40,492 nt of DNA, taken from contig CALXOE010000035.1 of assembly GCA_944389935.1 (NCBI GenBank), positions 1 through 40,492 of the forward strand. The letters run 5' to 3'. Positions 1 to 7,814 of the stretch are shown one piece after another. Origin of the DNA: an uncultured Victivallis sp. GTDB lineage: Bacteria; Verrucomicrobiota; Lentisphaeria; Victivallales; Victivallaceae. Both the position numbers and the translations under genes were made by a program. The notes under the pieces were generated by a model. It was not told the origin of the DNA. It saw only the letters and a list, made by a program, of their open reading frames with translations, and searched no databases. Each line of letters opens with the position of its first letter. The first letter of the stretch is position 1.

Positions 1-1
1 A

Positions 2-124
2 CAGGGAACTGCCGGGCTCACGACCAATCTGCATGCAGACGGCAGCCCGGTCTGGCTCGACAGTTCGGCTGTCTCGGAGAACCGAACGTATGTGTCTGAT
101 GTAATGGAAGTTGCTGCTGACTGA
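2..124 (+). CDS. C-terminal fragment of a prepilin-like (DG-motif) protein, 5' end outside window
   Basis: An open frame enters from the left edge and ends at a TGA (122-124) that overlaps the ATG of the next gene by one base. The 40 visible residues include NLHADGSPVWL. This resembles the conserved ADG-hydrophobic motif near the C-terminus of the prepilin-like (type II secretion G-like / DUF1559-type) proteins that are abundant in Lentisphaerota and Planctomycetes. The N-terminal methylation motif that would settle this lies outside the window. The one-base overlap suggests translational coupling with the sigma factor gene. The family call rests only on this short motif. Confidence 0.45.
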   Translation, partial: QGTAGLTTNLHADGSPVWLDSSAVSENRTYVSDVMEVAAD

Positions 125-690
125 TGGCTTATACCACAAAGAAATCCCTCCTGGAGGCGATCTGCCGGGGGGATGAGATCTCCTGGCATGAATTTTACGG
201 GACTTATCGTCCGTTGATCGTGGTGCGCGGAAGGGATTACAAACTCAGCGATACCGAGATCAACGAACTGGTGCAGGCGGTCATGCTGCGTTTTTTCAAT
301 CGAAGCAAGACATTTCTCTATGATCGTTCGCGGGGAAAATTCCGGGATTATCTCGGGGTGATGATCTATCATTGCGCATTGAACATCATCCGGCAGCGTC
401 CCAGGAACGAAGTCGGTTATGACGGAATCGAGATTCTCGAACCGGAGAACGATCAGGATCGCTGGCGGCGGGAATGGCAACTGCACATTCTCTCCATGGC
501 GATGAAGCAGTTGAAACTTCGACTGGAGGATTCCACCTTTCAGGCGTTTGAACTCTATGCGGTTCAGGGGGAGGATCCGGCGGTGGTGGCGCGCTTTCTG
601 AGAATCCCGGTCGGGATGGTCTATGTCGCAAAGAGCCGGGCGCTTGCGCTGCTTCGGAAGATTGTCCGGGAGCTGCAGGAAGAGGAGTGA
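124..690 (+). CDS. ECF-like RNA polymerase sigma factor
   Basis: A 188-residue sigma-70 family protein of extracytoplasmic-function type, expected to direct RNA polymerase to a limited set of promoters. Residues about 9-95 fit sigma region 2 (FYGTYRPLI, then ELVQAVMLRFF and YLGVMIYHCALNIIRQ, the -10-binding helices). Residues about 122-183 fit region 4, with a helix-turn-helix near 151-175. There is no region 1.1 or 3, so it is not a housekeeping sigma. The ATG overlaps the upstream stop and has only a weak, distant GGAAG. It is followed at once by a zinc-finger protein and a membrane kinase, suggesting a signalling cassette. The closest group is probably the planctomycete/Lentisphaerota ECF-like factors; its target promoters are unknown. 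Confidence 0.85.
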   Translation: MAYTTKKSLLEAICRGDEISWHEFYGTYRPLIVVRGRDYKLSDTEINELVQAVMLRFFNRSKTFLYDRSRGKFRDYLGVMIYHCALNIIRQRPRNEVGYDGIEILEPENDQDRWRREWQLHILSMAMKQLKLRLEDSTFQAFELYAVQGEDPAVVARFLRIPVGMVYVAKSRALALLRKIVRELQEEE

Positions 691-695
691 CGGTC

Positions 696-953
696 ATGCA
701 CTATGCGAGATACGAACTTGATCAGTATCGGTGTCATGAGATGTTCTGGGTTCGTCGTATTTTCTGCAGGCTGCATCTCCGGCACTGCCGCCGGTGCCGG
801 AAGCGACTGGCCCGGCTGGCGATGGATGACATCCTGATTGCCGATCTTCGGAAGTTGATGCAGGAGATGAACATTCCCGACAACCCCGGAGAGTACCACG
901 CCCTCTGTGATTTGTTTCAGGAGGATTCCGACAGGCGGAGATCGACGGTGTAG
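696..953 (+). CDS. small zinc-finger protein, putative anti-sigma-like partner
   Basis: About 85 residues from ATG 696. A GTG at 687 that overlaps the sigma stop is an alternative start, but GAGGAG at 682-687 lies 8 bases before ATG 696 and favours the latter. The key feature is H27-x3-C31-x2-C34 in a very basic stretch, which matches the HX3CX2C signature of zinc-binding anti-sigma (ZAS) domains. It lacks a membrane segment, so it would be a soluble partner. It sits directly between the sigma factor and the kinase, and its TAG is immediately followed by the kinase ATG. An anti-sigma or adaptor role is inferred from motif and position only. Confidence 0.6.
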   Translation: MHYARYELDQYRCHEMFWVRRIFCRLHLRHCRRCRKRLARLAMDDILIADLRKLMQEMNIPDNPGEYHALCDLFQEDSDRRRSTV

Positions 954-2552
954 ATGCAGATTCCGGATTTTGAGATTTTATGGAAAAGCGGGCGCGGCGC
1001 TTCCGGAGAGGTATGGATCGCCCGGAATCGCGCCGGTTCTCTGGTCGCCTTGAAGACGATTGAAAAATCGGAGCAGGCGGCTGGGGAACTGGCCGGACTG
1101 CGCAGTTATTTCCTGATTGCCGGAACTCCGCACCTGATCCGGATTTTTCACATCGGCGAAGTCGACAATATCCTCTACTACACGATGGAGCTCGCGGACA
1201 ATCTCGGTACGAATGAGCGCTATATCCCCGCGACACTGGACAATCTTCTGCGGCAGAAAAAGCGGCTTTCTCCGGCGGAGACCGCCCAACTCGGCCGGAA
1301 ATTGCTCGACGGGCTTGAGACGCTCCATCAAAACCGGTTGATTCACCGGGACATCAAACCTGAGAACATCCTGTTTGTCGGCGGGAAACCGAAACTCTCC
1401 GATATCGGCCTCATACGCTCCGTGTCCCACTCTCTCGGGATCGGCGGCACTCTGGGATTCATTCCGCCTGAACGGTTGAAAGCCGGTACCGGCGCCATGA
1501 GCAGCGCGGACGATCTTTTCGCTCTCGGCAAGGTGCTCTACTGCTGTCTCACCGGAAACGATGTCGAGGAGTACCCTGTCTTTCCCCACTCCCTGCTGCG
1601 GCCGGAATATTCGCAGCTGAATAAAGTGATTCTGACGGCCTGCAACCGGGATCCGGCAAAGCGATTCCGGAGCGCGGCCGAGTTCAGTCGGGCTCTGGGG
1701 CGGGGCGCGATCGGAAAAAGGCGGCTGCTGCCGTCATTTTTCCGGGGACGTTACCTGGGATTCTGGCTCGGGGCGGTTATTGCGTTTTCCTGCATCTGGC
1801 AGCGCCTGACCCCGGAAGTGGTGTCGTCGGAAACGGGACATGTTCCGTCAGCTCTGGCGGGGGATGAATTTTCTCCCGCTGAAAATGTTCCTCCCGGGGG
1901 GAGCAACTGCCTCGAACCGACGTTTTCGCAGGCTTCCCCCGATCCGTTTGAGTCGATCCTGAGACATCGGGAGATGATTCCCGACAGCTTTTCCGAAAAA
2001 GATTGGAAATTATTAAGCTCAAAAAACCTGCAGCTGTCCAATAAAACGCTCCGGGGATGGCCCGATGCGCGGGGAGGGGTGCGGCTGCTTCTGCCGTTGG
2101 ATTACTCGTATGCGATTCGTTTCCAGATCGACTACGGGAGGCTCGACGGCCTCCTCATTTTCCGGAGTTCCATCTGGAATCCAAACGGTTCCGAGGACTC
2201 TTTCATCCAGTGGAGTCTGCTGCGGACACAGGAACATTTCACCTTGAATCCACTGGAGTTTCAGGAGGAAAACGGTAAGCGCAGGATCTTGATTCATCCG
2301 GTCAAACAGCCGCGGAAAACTCCGGGATTCCACCGGGTCGAAATGGTTCAGACCTCCCGGATGTTCGGAGTGTATATCGACGGAGAACTGCTCCTCTATG
2401 CGCCCGGTTTCTTCTGCGGGGGATACTTTACGCTCTTCGCCGTAGGAGGGAAATCCAACTTTTTCGAGTTGAAGAACTTTGAATTGTGGCACATGTCGCA
2501 TCTGCCCGGAGGTCTGTCGACTGACCCGTATTGGCTGACCGCGGGAAGATGA
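954..2552 (+). CDS. transmembrane Ser/Thr protein kinase with beta-rich outer domain
   Basis: A 532-residue PknB-like kinase. Residues 8-250 hold the kinase fold: glycine loop GRGASGEVW (13-21), ATP-binding lysine K34 in VALK, catalytic loop HRDIKPEN (131-138), and the metal motif as DIG (150-152) rather than DFG. PPERL (171-175) stands in the APE position. After a basic stretch a single membrane helix lies at about 266-283. The remaining 250 residues are beta-strand-rich and resemble a concanavalin A/LamG- or DUF1080-like sugar-binding fold, expected outside the cytoplasmic membrane. The gene begins one base after the zinc-finger stop. It probably links an envelope or carbohydrate signal to the adjacent sigma factor, which is inference. 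The kinase assignment itself is firm. Confidence 0.9.
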   Translation: MQIPDFEILWKSGRGASGEVWIARNRAGSLVALKTIEKSEQAAGELAGLRSYFLIAGTPHLIRIFHIGEVDNILYYTMELADNLGTNERYIPATLDNLLRQKKRLSPAETAQLGRKLLDGLETLHQNRLIHRDIKPENILFVGGKPKLSDIGLIRSVSHSLGIGGTLGFIPPERLKAGTGAMSSADDLFALGKVLYCCLTGNDVEEYPVFPHSLLRPEYSQLNKVILTACNRDPAKRFRSAAEFSRALGRGAIGKRRLLPSFFRGRYLGFWLGAVIAFSCIWQRLTPEVVSSETGHVPSALAGDEFSPAENVPPGGSNCLEPTFSQASPDPFESILRHREMIPDSFSEKDWKLLSSKNLQLSNKTLRGWPDARGGVRLLLPLDYSYAIRFQIDYGRLDGLLIFRSSIWNPNGSEDSFIQWSLLRTQEHFTLNPLEFQEENGKRRILIHPVKQPRKTPGFHRVEMVQTSRMFGVYIDGELLLYAPGFFCGGYFTLFAVGGKSNFFELKNFELWHMSHLPGGLSTDPYWLTAGR

Positions 2553-2571
2553 TGGCTCTTTTATGAAAAAA

Positions 2572-2609
2572 AACGGTTGCGAAACGGCATTCCGCCGTCC
2601 GCAACCGTT
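2572..2609 (-). terminator. rho-independent terminator of the transhydrogenase operon
   Basis: Perfect 10-bp arms AACGGTTGCG (2572-2581) and CGCAACCGTT (2600-2609), with an inner 5-bp stem ACGGC/GCCGT (2584-2588/2594-2598). On the minus strand the stem runs into a T tract (the A-run at 2565-2573 on plus), just after the stop of the operon's last gene. On the plus strand only a pyrimidine-rich tail follows, so termination of the kinase transcript from this stem is less certain. Confidence 0.85.
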
Positions 2610-2626
2610 CTGTCTCTTCTCTCGGA

Positions 2627-4654
2627 TTACTTTTTGATCCGCCAGTCGAGCGCGCCGACGGGGCAGGCATTGATGCACTCGCCGCACTCCGCACAGCTCG
2701 TCGGGAAGCCCTTGTCGAACGCCGTCCCGATGTAGGTCGAGAATCCGCGTTTCTTGGGCGACAGGAGCGTCTTGTTGACGACCTCTTTGCAGATTTTCAC
2801 GCAGACGTTGCATTTGATGCATTTGCCGCGATCCTGGATGATCGAGGGATGCCGGATATCGTAGCTGACCGGCAGCCGTTCCCCCTTGATCGAATCAGCC
2901 TTGCAGCCATACTCGTCGCCGAATTTGCGGAGTTTGCAATCCTCCTTGTCCGTGCAGCTGCACTCGATGCAGCGCTTTCCCTCGTGCATGATCTGCTCGG
3001 GGGTCATCGTCGCCGCGACCTCCTTGAACGAGTTTTTGCGCAGTTCGAGGCTGATGAGCTGCTGCTTCTCGCGCGGATCTTCCGAAACGTCATCGCGCAG
3101 GAAAACCAGATCCTCTTTCGCAAGATCCTGCCACTTGCCGCGGCTCACGTAGACGGTGTGATCCACCGGCAGATCCTTGCCGAGCAGCGCGTTGGTCACC
3201 TCGAGCGCGGCCTGCCGACCGGAGGCGACACCCTCGACCACGGTCGCCGCGCCGGAGAGACAGTCGCCCGCCGCGTAGAGCCGGTCGCCGAACTGGCAGG
3301 TGTTCTCTTTCACGTCGATGTTGCGGAAGCGGTTGGTCGGGATTCCCGCCGGCACGACGGTTCCCTGGCCGATCGCCGCGATGATCGTGTCGGCCTCGGT
3401 CTCGAATTCGCTGCCCGGGATCTCGACCGGTTTGCGACGCCCGGAGGCGTCCGGTTCGCCGAGCTGCATGCGGCGGCAGGTCATGACGAGCTTGTTCCCG
3501 CGCTTTTCGACCTTGACCGGGGCGACGAGGAAGTGGAAGTTCACACCCTCTTCGCGCGCCTCGTGGATCTCGATCTTCTCCGCCGGCATCTCCGCCTCGG
3601 TACGGCGGTAGAAGCAGTTCACATCGGGGCTGCCGAGGCGGACGCTCGTGCGCACGCAGTCCATGGCGGTGTTGCCGCCGCCGACCACGATGACCTTGCC
3701 CGGATTCGGCGCATTGTTGCCGTTCGAGGCGACTTCATACAGAAATTCGATGCCCTGTTTCGCGAGTTCTTCCCCCTCGCAGCGGAGGCCGGAGGCTTTC
3801 CAGCAGCCGACTGCGACGATGACCGCGTCGAAGTTCGCCTTGAGTTCGTCGAGCGAGAGATTGTCACCGAGTTTCCGGCCGAACTCAAAATGGATTCCCA
3901 TCTTCGGGAAGTGCGCGAGTTCGCGGTCGAGTGTCGCTTTCGGCAGACGGTACTCCGGAATGCCGTAGCGCAGCATGCCGCCGGCTTTCGGCTGCGCGTC
4001 GAAGAGCGTCGACTCGATCCCTTCGAGCCTCAGATAATAGGCGGCCGAGAGTCCCGCCGGACCGGCGCCGACAATCGCGACTTTCTTCCCGGTCAGTTCC
4101 GGGAGCTCCTCCATGTATTCGTCATAGTGCAGATCCGCCGCGAGACGCTTGAAGTCGTTGATCGCGACCGGTTCGCCGTAGACATTGCGCCGGCACTGCT
4201 TTTCGCAGAACCGCGGGCAGACACGGCCGATCGACATCGGCAGCGGAATCCGCTTCTTGATGATCTCGAGACTCTTGAGAAATTCGCCCTTGCGCCCGGC
4301 GCGGACGTACTCCTCAACGCTCGCATGGGCCGGGCACGCCATCGTGCACGGGGCTTCGCAGTCGCCGGTGTGCTCGGAGAGCAGCAGCGAGAGCGCGGTC
4401 CGGCGCATATCGAGAACTTCCGGAGAGGAGGCGTCGATCTCCTGTCCCTGCGACGGTTTCGCCGCGCAGCTCGGCAGGAAACGGCCGGTTTTCTTGTCGC
4501 GCACCACGCAGACGAAGCAGCTCGTGGTCTTGGAAATACGCGCTTCGCCGCAGAGCCCCGGGATCCGGATCCCGTTGGCTTTGGCGACATCCATGATGGT
4601 CTGGCCGGGTTCCGCCGTGACAGTCCGGCCGTCCAGGATAAATTCAATGCTCAT
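2627..4654 (-). CDS. NuoG-N/GltD-like FeS flavoprotein subunit (StnC-like transhydrogenase subunit)
   Basis: A 675-residue fusion. Residues 1-75 form a [2Fe-2S] domain of NuoG/HydA type (C35, C46, C49, C63). The Fer4_20-type region follows with HTGDCEAPCTMACP and GRVCPRFCEKQC, as in GltD. Next is a GltD/NfnB-like flavoprotein core with a FAD site (VAIVGAGPAGLSAAYYL), a pyridine-nucleotide site (VIVVGGGNTAMD) followed by YRRTEAEMPA, and AAGDC. The C-terminus carries two more [4Fe-4S] motifs (CIKCNVCVKIC and CAECGECINACP). There is no H-cluster domain, so it is not a hydrogenase. The start ATG overlaps the upstream subunit's stop (ATGA) and has AAGAAAGG before it. The combination with NuoE- and NuoF-like partners matches the Sporomusa-type Nfn complex, which couples NADH, NADPH and ferredoxin. 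The exact reaction here is inferred. Confidence 0.8.
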   Translation of the reverse strand: MSIEFILDGRTVTAEPGQTIMDVAKANGIRIPGLCGEARISKTTSCFVCVVRDKKTGRFLPSCAAKPSQGQEIDASSPEVLDMRRTALSLLLSEHTGDCEAPCTMACPAHASVEEYVRAGRKGEFLKSLEIIKKRIPLPMSIGRVCPRFCEKQCRRNVYGEPVAINDFKRLAADLHYDEYMEELPELTGKKVAIVGAGPAGLSAAYYLRLEGIESTLFDAQPKAGGMLRYGIPEYRLPKATLDRELAHFPKMGIHFEFGRKLGDNLSLDELKANFDAVIVAVGCWKASGLRCEGEELAKQGIEFLYEVASNGNNAPNPGKVIVVGGGNTAMDCVRTSVRLGSPDVNCFYRRTEAEMPAEKIEIHEAREEGVNFHFLVAPVKVEKRGNKLVMTCRRMQLGEPDASGRRKPVEIPGSEFETEADTIIAAIGQGTVVPAGIPTNRFRNIDVKENTCQFGDRLYAAGDCLSGAATVVEGVASGRQAALEVTNALLGKDLPVDHTVYVSRGKWQDLAKEDLVFLRDDVSEDPREKQQLISLELRKNSFKEVAATMTPEQIMHEGKRCIECSCTDKEDCKLRKFGDEYGCKADSIKGERLPVSYDIRHPSIIQDRGKCIKCNVCVKICKEVVNKTLLSPKKRGFSTYIGTAFDKGFPTSCAECGECINACPVGALDWRIKK

Positions 4655-6375
4655 TGTATGGAACCTTTCTTGACCCGGTGAATGGTCTTCTTGGGGCAAA
4701 CGTCCTTGCAGGCGTTGCAGCGGGTGCACTTTTCATTGTCGATCACGAGATCATCGGAGATCGCTCCGACCGGACAGGTCTTGACGCAGAGCTTGCACTT
4801 GATGCAGTTCGTCTTGTCGAGGTACATGTCCACGAGCGCGCTGCACTGCAGAGCCTCGCACTGATGATCTTTCACGTGCGCTTCGTACTCGTGACGGTAG
4901 TAGCGCAGCGTCGCGAGCACCGGATTCGGCGCGGTCTGGCCGAGGCCGCACAGCGAGCCCATCCGGATTTTCGGGCCGATGTCCTCGAGGAACTCCAGAT
5001 CGGCCATCTCGCCCTTGCCGGCGACGATGCGTTCGAGCGTCTCGAACATGCGGGTCGTTCCGACGCGGCAGAACGTGCACTTGCCGCAGCTCTCACGGTG
5101 CGTGAAGTCGAGGAAGTAACGCGCGGTTTCAACCATGCAGCGGTCTTTGCCGATCACGATCATGCCGCCGGAACCCATGATTGCACCGAGTTTCTTGAGC
5201 GAGTCGTAGTCGACCGGCGTATCGAAGAGCTCGACCGGAATGCAGCCGCCGGAGGGACCGCCGGTCTGAACCGCTTTGACTTTGTCCGGATCCGCTCCGC
5301 CGATATCGAAGACGATTTCGCGCAGCGTCGTTCCCATCGGAACCTCGACGAGGCCCGGATTCTTCAGGTCTCCGGCGAGAGCGAAGAGCTTCGTCCCCTT
5401 GCTCCCCTCGGTACCGATCGCCGCGAACGCCGCCGCGCCCTCGCGCAGAATCAGCGGCACGTTGCCGAACGTCTCGACGTTGTTGATCATCGAGGGATAG
5501 CCTTTCCAGCCGCTGTCGGTCGGGAACGGCGGACGGAAACGCGGCGTGCCGCGCTGCCCCTCGAGCGAAGCGATGAGAGCGGTCTCCTCGCCGCAGACGA
5601 ATGCTCCCGCGCCCTCCTTGATGATGATCTCAAGTTCGCGGCCGTTGATGACGTTGAGCTTGTGCTCATAGATCTGGTTGATCGCGATCTTCAGATGGCA
5701 GATCGCCATCGGGTATTCCGCGCGGCAGTAGATGAACAGTTTCGTCGCTCCGGTCGCGTAGGCCGCGATCAGCATGCCCTCGAGCACCTGGTGCGGAACC
5801 GACTCCATGAGCGAACGGTCCATGAACGCACCCGGGTCGCCCTCGTCGGCGTTGCAGATGAGGATCTTTTCCGGCGCGTCTTTCGCGGCGAGGAAGCTCC
5901 ACTTCGTCCCGGTCGGGAAGCCGCCGCCCCCGCGGCCGCGCAGCCCGGAGAGCTTGACCTCGTTCACCACATCGGCGGGGGTCATCGAGAGCGCGCGTTT
6001 GAGTCCCTCGTAGCCGCCGTTTTCGGTGTAGTCCTCGAAGCGGGTCGGGTCGATCCGGCCCGCGAGGGCGAGCACCTTGATGAGCTCTTTCGCCTTGCGG
6101 GCGGGCGGCACTTCAAAGCGGTCTTTCTCGCCGAGCGAGAGGATGTTGTCGATATAGCCGTTCTCGGCTTTCACGTTGCGGTAGAAAATGGAGTCCCCGT
6201 TGTCGAGCAGAACCTCGACCATCGGTTCGGCATAGCAGTGCCCGAGGCACCCGGTTCCCTCGACCGGAATCGATTCGGCGCGCGAACGCAGGAGTTCGAG
6301 CACCGCATCCGCACCCGCGGCCACGCCGCAGCTCGCGACGCCGACACGGATCTTCCTGATTTTTTCCTGGCTCAT
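4651..6375 (-). CDS. NuoF/HydB-like NADH-binding flavoprotein subunit (StnB-like)
   Basis: A 574-residue diaphorase subunit. The N-terminal thioredoxin-like [2Fe-2S] domain has SCGVAAGA (C16) and GCLGHC (C43, C47). The FMN/NADH module carries GRGGGGFPTGTKW (147-159) and EGAGAFVCGEETAL (254-267). C430-x2-C433-x2-C436 with C476 bind the N3-type [4Fe-4S] cluster. Two ferredoxin motifs end the protein (C524/527/530/534 and C550/553/556/560). Complex I NuoF lacks these extra domains, whereas HydB of bifurcating hydrogenases and StnB have them. ATGA overlaps join it to both neighbours, so the three subunits are translated together. It is the expected site of NADH chemistry and, by analogy with HydB, of flavin-based electron bifurcation. 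Confidence 0.9.
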   Translation of the reverse strand: MSQEKIRKIRVGVASCGVAAGADAVLELLRSRAESIPVEGTGCLGHCYAEPMVEVLLDNGDSIFYRNVKAENGYIDNILSLGEKDRFEVPPARKAKELIKVLALAGRIDPTRFEDYTENGGYEGLKRALSMTPADVVNEVKLSGLRGRGGGGFPTGTKWSFLAAKDAPEKILICNADEGDPGAFMDRSLMESVPHQVLEGMLIAAYATGATKLFIYCRAEYPMAICHLKIAINQIYEHKLNVINGRELEIIIKEGAGAFVCGEETALIASLEGQRGTPRFRPPFPTDSGWKGYPSMINNVETFGNVPLILREGAAAFAAIGTEGSKGTKLFALAGDLKNPGLVEVPMGTTLREIVFDIGGADPDKVKAVQTGGPSGGCIPVELFDTPVDYDSLKKLGAIMGSGGMIVIGKDRCMVETARYFLDFTHRESCGKCTFCRVGTTRMFETLERIVAGKGEMADLEFLEDIGPKIRMGSLCGLGQTAPNPVLATLRYYRHEYEAHVKDHQCEALQCSALVDMYLDKTNCIKCKLCVKTCPVGAISDDLVIDNEKCTRCNACKDVCPKKTIHRVKKGSIQ

Positions 6376-6824
6376 TTGTTCTCGTACTCCTTCAGGATTT
6401 TGACGATGCTTTTGCGGTCGAGCTTGCCGTAGACGCGGCCGTTCACGCTCATGACCGGGGCGAGACTGCAACAACCGAGACAGGCGACCGTCTCGAGCGA
6501 GAAGTGGCCGCGGGCGTCGGTTTCTCCCGACTTGATGCCGAGTTCACGGCTCAGCCACTCGCCGACCTGCGTCGATCCCTTGATGTGGCATGCCGTTCCG
6601 TCGCAGATCGCGATCTTGTACTTGCCGGGTTTGACCCGCTTGAACTGAGCGTAGAAGCTCAACACTCCCTCGACCTCGACCGCCGGAATCCCGAAATATT
6701 CGGAGATCGCCGCGATGCTCTCGTCGGAGACGTACCCTTCGGCGCCCTGAACCGCCTGCAACCCCTTGATGAGGTTCGACGGCTCCTTGCCGACCTTCTC
6801 CAGAAACGCGTACTTTTGGTCCAT
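6372..6824 (-). CDS. NuoE/HydC-like [2Fe-2S] subunit (StnA-like)
   Basis: A 150-residue thioredoxin-like ferredoxin of the NuoE/HydC family, the usual length for it. The four cluster ligands are C74-x4-C79 (ICDGTACH) and C115-x3-C119 (ACLGCCSLAP). The N-terminal helical part (LEKVGKEPSNLIKGLQAVQ, then YFGIPAVEVEGVLSFYAQF) is typical. It is the first gene of the operon and shares ATGA with the NuoF-like gene. AGGAG lies 11 bases before the start. Its role would be electron transfer next to the NADH/FMN subunit. No other complex I genes are nearby, which argues against a respiratory NADH dehydrogenase. Confidence 0.9.
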   Translation of the reverse strand: MDQKYAFLEKVGKEPSNLIKGLQAVQGAEGYVSDESIAAISEYFGIPAVEVEGVLSFYAQFKRVKPGKYKIAICDGTACHIKGSTQVGEWLSRELGIKSGETDARGHFSLETVACLGCCSLAPVMSVNGRVYGKLDRKSIVKILKEYENK

Positions 6825-6854
6825 TCCTTTTGAAACTCCTGTTTCACCTTTTTC

Positions 6855-6887
6855 GGGATTCCGCGCCGGGCCGCGGCATGGAATCCC
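6855..6887 (-). promoter_or_regulatory. inverted repeat in the leader of the transhydrogenase operon
   Basis: GGGATTCC (6855-6862) and GGAATCCC (6880-6887) are perfect 8-bp arms around a very GC-rich 17-base loop that can pair further. The element ends 31 bases upstream of the NuoE-like start. On the minus strand it is not followed by a T tract, so it does not look like a terminator of arnD. It could be an operator or a leader hairpin; I cannot tell which. Confidence 0.4.
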
Positions 6888-6915
6888 TGTTCTGCATTTT
6901 GCTTTTCGTAATTCT

Positions 6916-7803
6916 CTATTTCTGCACGGCGAGAACGCCTTCGCGTCCCGGGAACTCCCGCAGTTCCATTTCCCCGTCCGGTGCGGAATCTTTCACGCGC
7001 CGGGCGAGTTCGCCGAGCGGAATGATTTCGTAACCCAGCGCTTTCACCCGGTCGAGATAGGCGTCGAACATCGCCGCGCACTTCCCGCCCTCCGCTTCGG
7101 CGTGGATGGTCAGCACGTTCGGACGCTCTTCCGTGAGCAGCCCGATCTGGTGATCGTTGTAGTTCGCGTCATTCACTCCGTCGCGGCCGAGCGCCTCGTC
7201 GTAAGTCGGCAGCGTGACCGGAATCTGCAGCTGCTCGAGCCGTTTCCCGTTCACAACCGGATAGAACGGATGCGTTCCGCGGCAGTCGCTGTTGTACTTG
7301 AACGGATAACGCATCTTCACTTCCAGCAGCCGGGCATTCGTGCGCCAGCCGGGCGCGGCGCTGGTGTGGACGATCCCCCCGGTGACTCCGGCGAGGAACG
7401 CCAGCCCTCGATCGATCTCGTCGGCCATTTCCGCCTCGCTCATCGACATGAGCTTGGCCTGTGCCTTGTGGTGATCCCACGCATGGAATCCGATCTCGTG
7501 CCCCGCATCCATCGTTTCGCGGATCACCGGGCGGAAGCGTTTCCCGATTTTCGGACCCGGCCAGGCCGTTCCCATCAGGATGATCTCCGGCCCGTAAAGC
7601 CCAGCCGCATCCGTGCGCAGCATCTTCCAGAGGAACGACGGTTTCAGCAGCCGCCAGAGATGGCGCCCCATGTTGTCCGGGCCCACCGAAAAGTAGAACG
7701 TCCCTCTGACTCCGTGCTTTTTCAGAATTTCGCAGAGACGCGGAACGCCGCGGCCGGTGCCGCGATAGGTGTCCACATCGATGCGAAGTGCGATTGTTTT
7801 CAT
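6916..7803 (-). CDS. arnD: 4-deoxy-4-formamido-L-arabinose-phosphoundecaprenol deformylase
   Basis: A 295-residue NodB-type polysaccharide deacetylase that removes the formyl group from undecaprenyl-phosphate-linked 4-formamido-arabinose in the lipid A aminoarabinose pathway. The metal/base motif RIDVDTYRGT (7-16) and GHEIGFHAWDHH (101-112) are present, and length and internal landmarks (YNSDCRGTHPFYP, LPTYDE, LTIHAEAEGG) fit ArnD better than generic deacetylases. It lies 11 bases downstream of arnA, the formyltransferase that makes its substrate's formyl group. arnB, arnC, arnT and the flippase genes are not in the window. Confidence 0.87.
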   Translation of the reverse strand: MKTIALRIDVDTYRGTGRGVPRLCEILKKHGVRGTFYFSVGPDNMGRHLWRLLKPSFLWKMLRTDAAGLYGPEIILMGTAWPGPKIGKRFRPVIRETMDAGHEIGFHAWDHHKAQAKLMSMSEAEMADEIDRGLAFLAGVTGGIVHTSAAPGWRTNARLLEVKMRYPFKYNSDCRGTHPFYPVVNGKRLEQLQIPVTLPTYDEALGRDGVNDANYNDHQIGLLTEERPNVLTIHAEAEGGKCAAMFDAYLDRVKALGYEIIPLGELARRVKDSAPDGEMELREFPGREGVLAVQK

Positions 7804-7814
7804 CTGGCCGGGGC

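Noticed and set aside
2849..4681. Long plus-strand open frame opposite the GltD-like subunit
   Set aside because: The minus strand has complete FeS/flavin motifs; the plus frame is an Arg/Asp/Ala-rich mirror product of GC-rich codon use with no domain.
4654..6432. Plus-strand open frame of nearly 600 codons opposite the NuoF-like gene
   Set aside because: Low-complexity mirror translation; the real gene is proven by NADH/FMN and cluster motifs.
2627..6824. Bifurcating [FeFe]-hydrogenase (HydABC) or complex I fragment
   Set aside because: No H-cluster domain or motifs in the large subunit, which instead has a GltD-like NADPH/FAD core; no membrane Nuo subunits nearby.
6916..7803. Generic NodB polysaccharide deacetylase
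   Set aside because: Placement directly after arnA and ArnD-specific landmarks make ArnD more likely.
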